In this document: in pieces, positions 61,561 through 64,000 of the stretch
Layout of the letters: each line of letters begins with the position of its first letter
How positions within the stretch are numbered: position 1 is the first letter of the stretch
From: Pontederia crassipes
Taxonomy: Eukaryota; Streptophyta; Magnoliopsida; Commelinales; Pontederiaceae
Reading direction: 5' to 3'
DNA length: 64,000 nt
Assembly: GCA_030549335.1 (NCBI GenBank)
Contig: CM060183.1
Span: forward strand, 20,596,552 to 20,660,551
Program-made: the position numbers and the translations under genes
The notes under the pieces: generated by a model
The model's input: only the letters and a program-made list of their open reading frames with translations
Told to the model about the DNA's origin: nothing
Databases searched by the model: none

Positions 61561-63331
61561 TCTTGATGATTTGTTGAGGTATATGCATTGTTCATAATTT
61601 GAGATCGGTCCGTCAAGCTCAACTAATTTAATATACTAAGAATTTAAAACCTTAAAATTTCACTTTTCTCTACAATATTTTCGTAACAGTTTAGAACCTT
61701 AAACTCTAGACTGTCCATATATATTGTGCTAAGAATATGTGCTGGAGGTGCATTTTACTCTTCTTCTAATATATCGTAATAAAATTATCCATATATATTG
61801 GTAAAATAAAATTTGCATGCGTTCAAAATCATTGGTATACACTGTACACTTAATTCGAACCTATCTATTAATCAATTTCATTTTCTACACAATTAAAATA
61901 AAATTTACAAAAAAAGTGCAATGCCTTTACGGCTTTACCCATATGATATTTCTTTAAAAACTTTAATCAAATATTGGCGCTGGCTTCCATGTGCCTCCTC
62001 GAATCCAACATTTGACCCTGTTGGAGACGAAAGGGGGGAGGAGGTGCCATCAATTATTAGTTTTAGCCAAACGCAGAGCATTTAATGCTTCCCCTGCCAT
62101 GGGAAGGCGTTGCTGCCTCTGCAACTTTAGTCATTCATGGCGAGCATAGGATAAAATAAAAGGCATGATGTTGCCAATCTACACCTCTTCATGATCTCAT
62201 AATAGTAAATATAATAAAAACAAAGCATTAAAATCACCAAATGGGCTTCACCTCCAAAAGTTCTTTCACAATTTAAGATGTTCGAGGAAGGATCCAAGGC
62301 CGAAGCTCCAGTTGGCTGATATCTGTGTTGCATTGTTTGGATGGATCTGAACAGGGCATGCCAAACCATGACTGATACAAATGTCCAAGCCCCCTGAAGG
62401 CAAGCATGTGACTCTCTCTCTCTCTCTCTCCTCCCCCTTCTTCTCGTATACATAATTTTGGAGTGAAATCTGAGAATTACATCAGTCAGCTCACATGCTC
62501 TGTGAGTTTTCATGAGCAGAGAGCGTTCTCACTCCTTAGGACGCCTGAGGGGCAATTAATTGTGCCCTCTGCAGGGAAACATGAGGGGATGCTTCTGATT
62601 AATTCTGAGCACATTAATTGCAAACCACATTGGGATTATCAAACTTTATAAGCAAAAAAATACGATTGCTCCTGTATCTTTTTCTTTCCCTGTATCTTGA
62701 GATGAGAAGTTTCATAATTATAGCAGAATGACACTCGGAAGGACGAGTGTCAGCTTTCCTCTGCATCACAATCTTTGTCTCAGCTCATATGTCTGCTTTT
62801 CCCAGGTTTATGCCACAGCCCCTTCCTTTCTTCCATTTAAATTTTCTCTCCCTAGGTTTTAGCAGTGTTTGCTAAAATATCTTATTGCCAAAAAATGAAC
62901 TACACATGCACAAGGATTATTAATACATATTACTTGAGCTATATTTGAAGAGTGGAGAATAAAATATAGAGTAAGCTCTTGTTCCTTCTTAATTTTGAAA
63001 TAAGATTGAATGGCTAGATAACTTTGCAACGCTTTTCCTTTTTTTTAATAAAGTAATAGAAATTTTATTCAGTAAAAATATTGAATTGTGGATCGTTGAT
63101 TTGCAGGAGTTTAGTTTTACTTTGCCGAACTAGAAATTTATTTGCCCCAAAACACAGAAGTATAGCTATCATTTTGAAAAAAATATTGTGAATAATAGCA
63201 TTTAGAGATAACTTATTCCTTTTGAAATGCTGGAATAAGTTATTATAACTGAAACTCCAAAAAAAAAACACAGTAGAATAACTATGCTCATCCCTAAACT
63301 AGCTATTCTAAGCATTCAATAACATCCTTTT
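61561..63331. other. Intergenic DNA, partly GC-richer
   Basis: 61960-62860 is less AT-rich than its surroundings, with a (CT)n run at 62410-62431 and two ORFs (62127-62513 minus, 62463-62651 plus) that show no recognisable domain. It might be a promoter or leader region of a gene beyond the window, or a non-coding transcript. Confidence 0.3.
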
Positions 63332-63581
63332 GGTCCTATTTGATTTGGATATAAATATAAAAATAGGATGTTATTCTTTATTATTCTGCCAAACAAGATA
63401 ATTAAATTTTAAAAAATGTAAAGGACAAAATTGGTATTAATAAAAAAATTTATCTCTTTTAATAGTGTGTTTTATAGAGATAAATTATTTTACCAAAAAG
63501 GTGAAATAAGATAATTTTTTTAAATTTATCAGAATAATCACACTTCTTCCAAAAATTATTATCCATCAATCAAACACCACC
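63332..63581. mobile_element. MITE-like element (250 bp)
   Basis: The left end GGTCCTATTTGATTTGGATA and the inverted right end GGTGGTGTTTGATTGATGGA match imperfectly. The AT-rich interior has no ORF. No firm target duplication. Confidence 0.4.
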
Positions 63582-64000
63582 TTTATCAATAGCAACATCT
63601 TAATAGTTGGTTGATTTTGACTTAAATGAAATTAAGCTAACAATTTCAAATTATATATTCTTTTTGTGTGAAAACAAAATTGATGCAATAACATATGACA
63701 ATCTATTTTACGTATAACTTGTTCTTCTTTATATATAATAATGTTTCATAAATATAAATTATGATGCTCTTGATCACGCTAACAAAATTACTTAATTGAC
63801 CAACAAATAATTATATTTTTTATTATAAAATTTGAAAACTTGTGTATATTAATTAAATTTTATAATAGGTATATATATATATATATATGATATAGTTAAT
63901 ATATTATGTAACAATATCATTTCTTGAAAATTATTATTAACGATTCCGTTAAAAGATAAATAACTAAAGATATAAAAGAATTACAAAAATGATATGTTTA
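63582..64000. other. AT-rich intergenic DNA
   Basis: Nothing recognised apart from a short (AT)n run near 63871-63889. Confidence 0.4.

Overview
The window is nuclear DNA of a flowering plant, most likely a monocot. Short GC-rich genes (J-domain, YUCCA, GAUT) sit as islands in very AT-rich intergenic DNA. Introns are GT-AG, and the proteins are land-plant families (plastid J-domain proteins, GAUT pectin synthase, YUCCA auxin synthase, FAR1/MULE transposases, PLS-type PPR). The exact genus cannot be read from the sequence. Exon structures were assembled by hand from reading-frame continuity, splice sites and remembered family sequences; no alignment was run.

Layout. 0.7-5.1 kb: two head-to-tail paralogues of a small plastid J-domain chaperone (minus strand), with a heat-shock-like element kept at almost the same distance upstream of each. 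1.4, 7.1 and 8.2 kb: non-autonomous DNA elements, two of them one hAT-like family with 8-bp target duplications. 10.6-11.7 kb: a doubtful small gene resembling GRF zinc-finger/membrane proteins. 12.0-14.6 kb: a PPR gene fragment beside a decayed FAR1-type MULE transposase. 15.05-21.94 kb: an apparently intact six-exon GPAA1 gene (GPI transamidase subunit, minus) with a SINE in intron 3. 24.5 kb: an intronless GC-rich gene for an unrecognised, probably nuclear protein. 26-31 kb: repeats, microsatellites and a probable solo LTR. 31.09-35.29 kb: a complete but inactive hAT transposon with matching ends and target duplication. 35.9-37.2 kb: an unclassified direct duplication. 41.25-41.97 kb: a small inverted-repeat element with an unusually GC-rich interior. 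43.07-44.01 kb: a solo Ty1/copia LTR with a perfect 5-bp target duplication. 45.46-48.36 kb: a nine-exon GAUT4-like galacturonosyltransferase. 50.1 kb: a small single-pass membrane protein. 51.5-53.2 kb: a four-exon YUCCA flavin monooxygenase of the YUC10/11 type. 54.76-59.89 kb: a 5.1-kb MULE with terminal inverted repeats of about 325 bp and a decayed transposase. 60.7-61.6 kb: the RNase H end of a LINE, with a long C run. The last kilobases hold a MITE-like repeat and AT-rich DNA.

The host genes do not form a pathway. GPAA1 (ER), GAUT (Golgi), YUCCA (auxin) and the J-proteins (plastid) are independent genes separated by transposon debris. The most unusual observations are the conserved promoter element of the J-domain pair, the element at 41.25 kb whose inverted repeats are themselves palindromes, tiny poly(T) insertions flanked by 14-bp direct repeats, and a cluster of three CGGTCGACCG palindromes.
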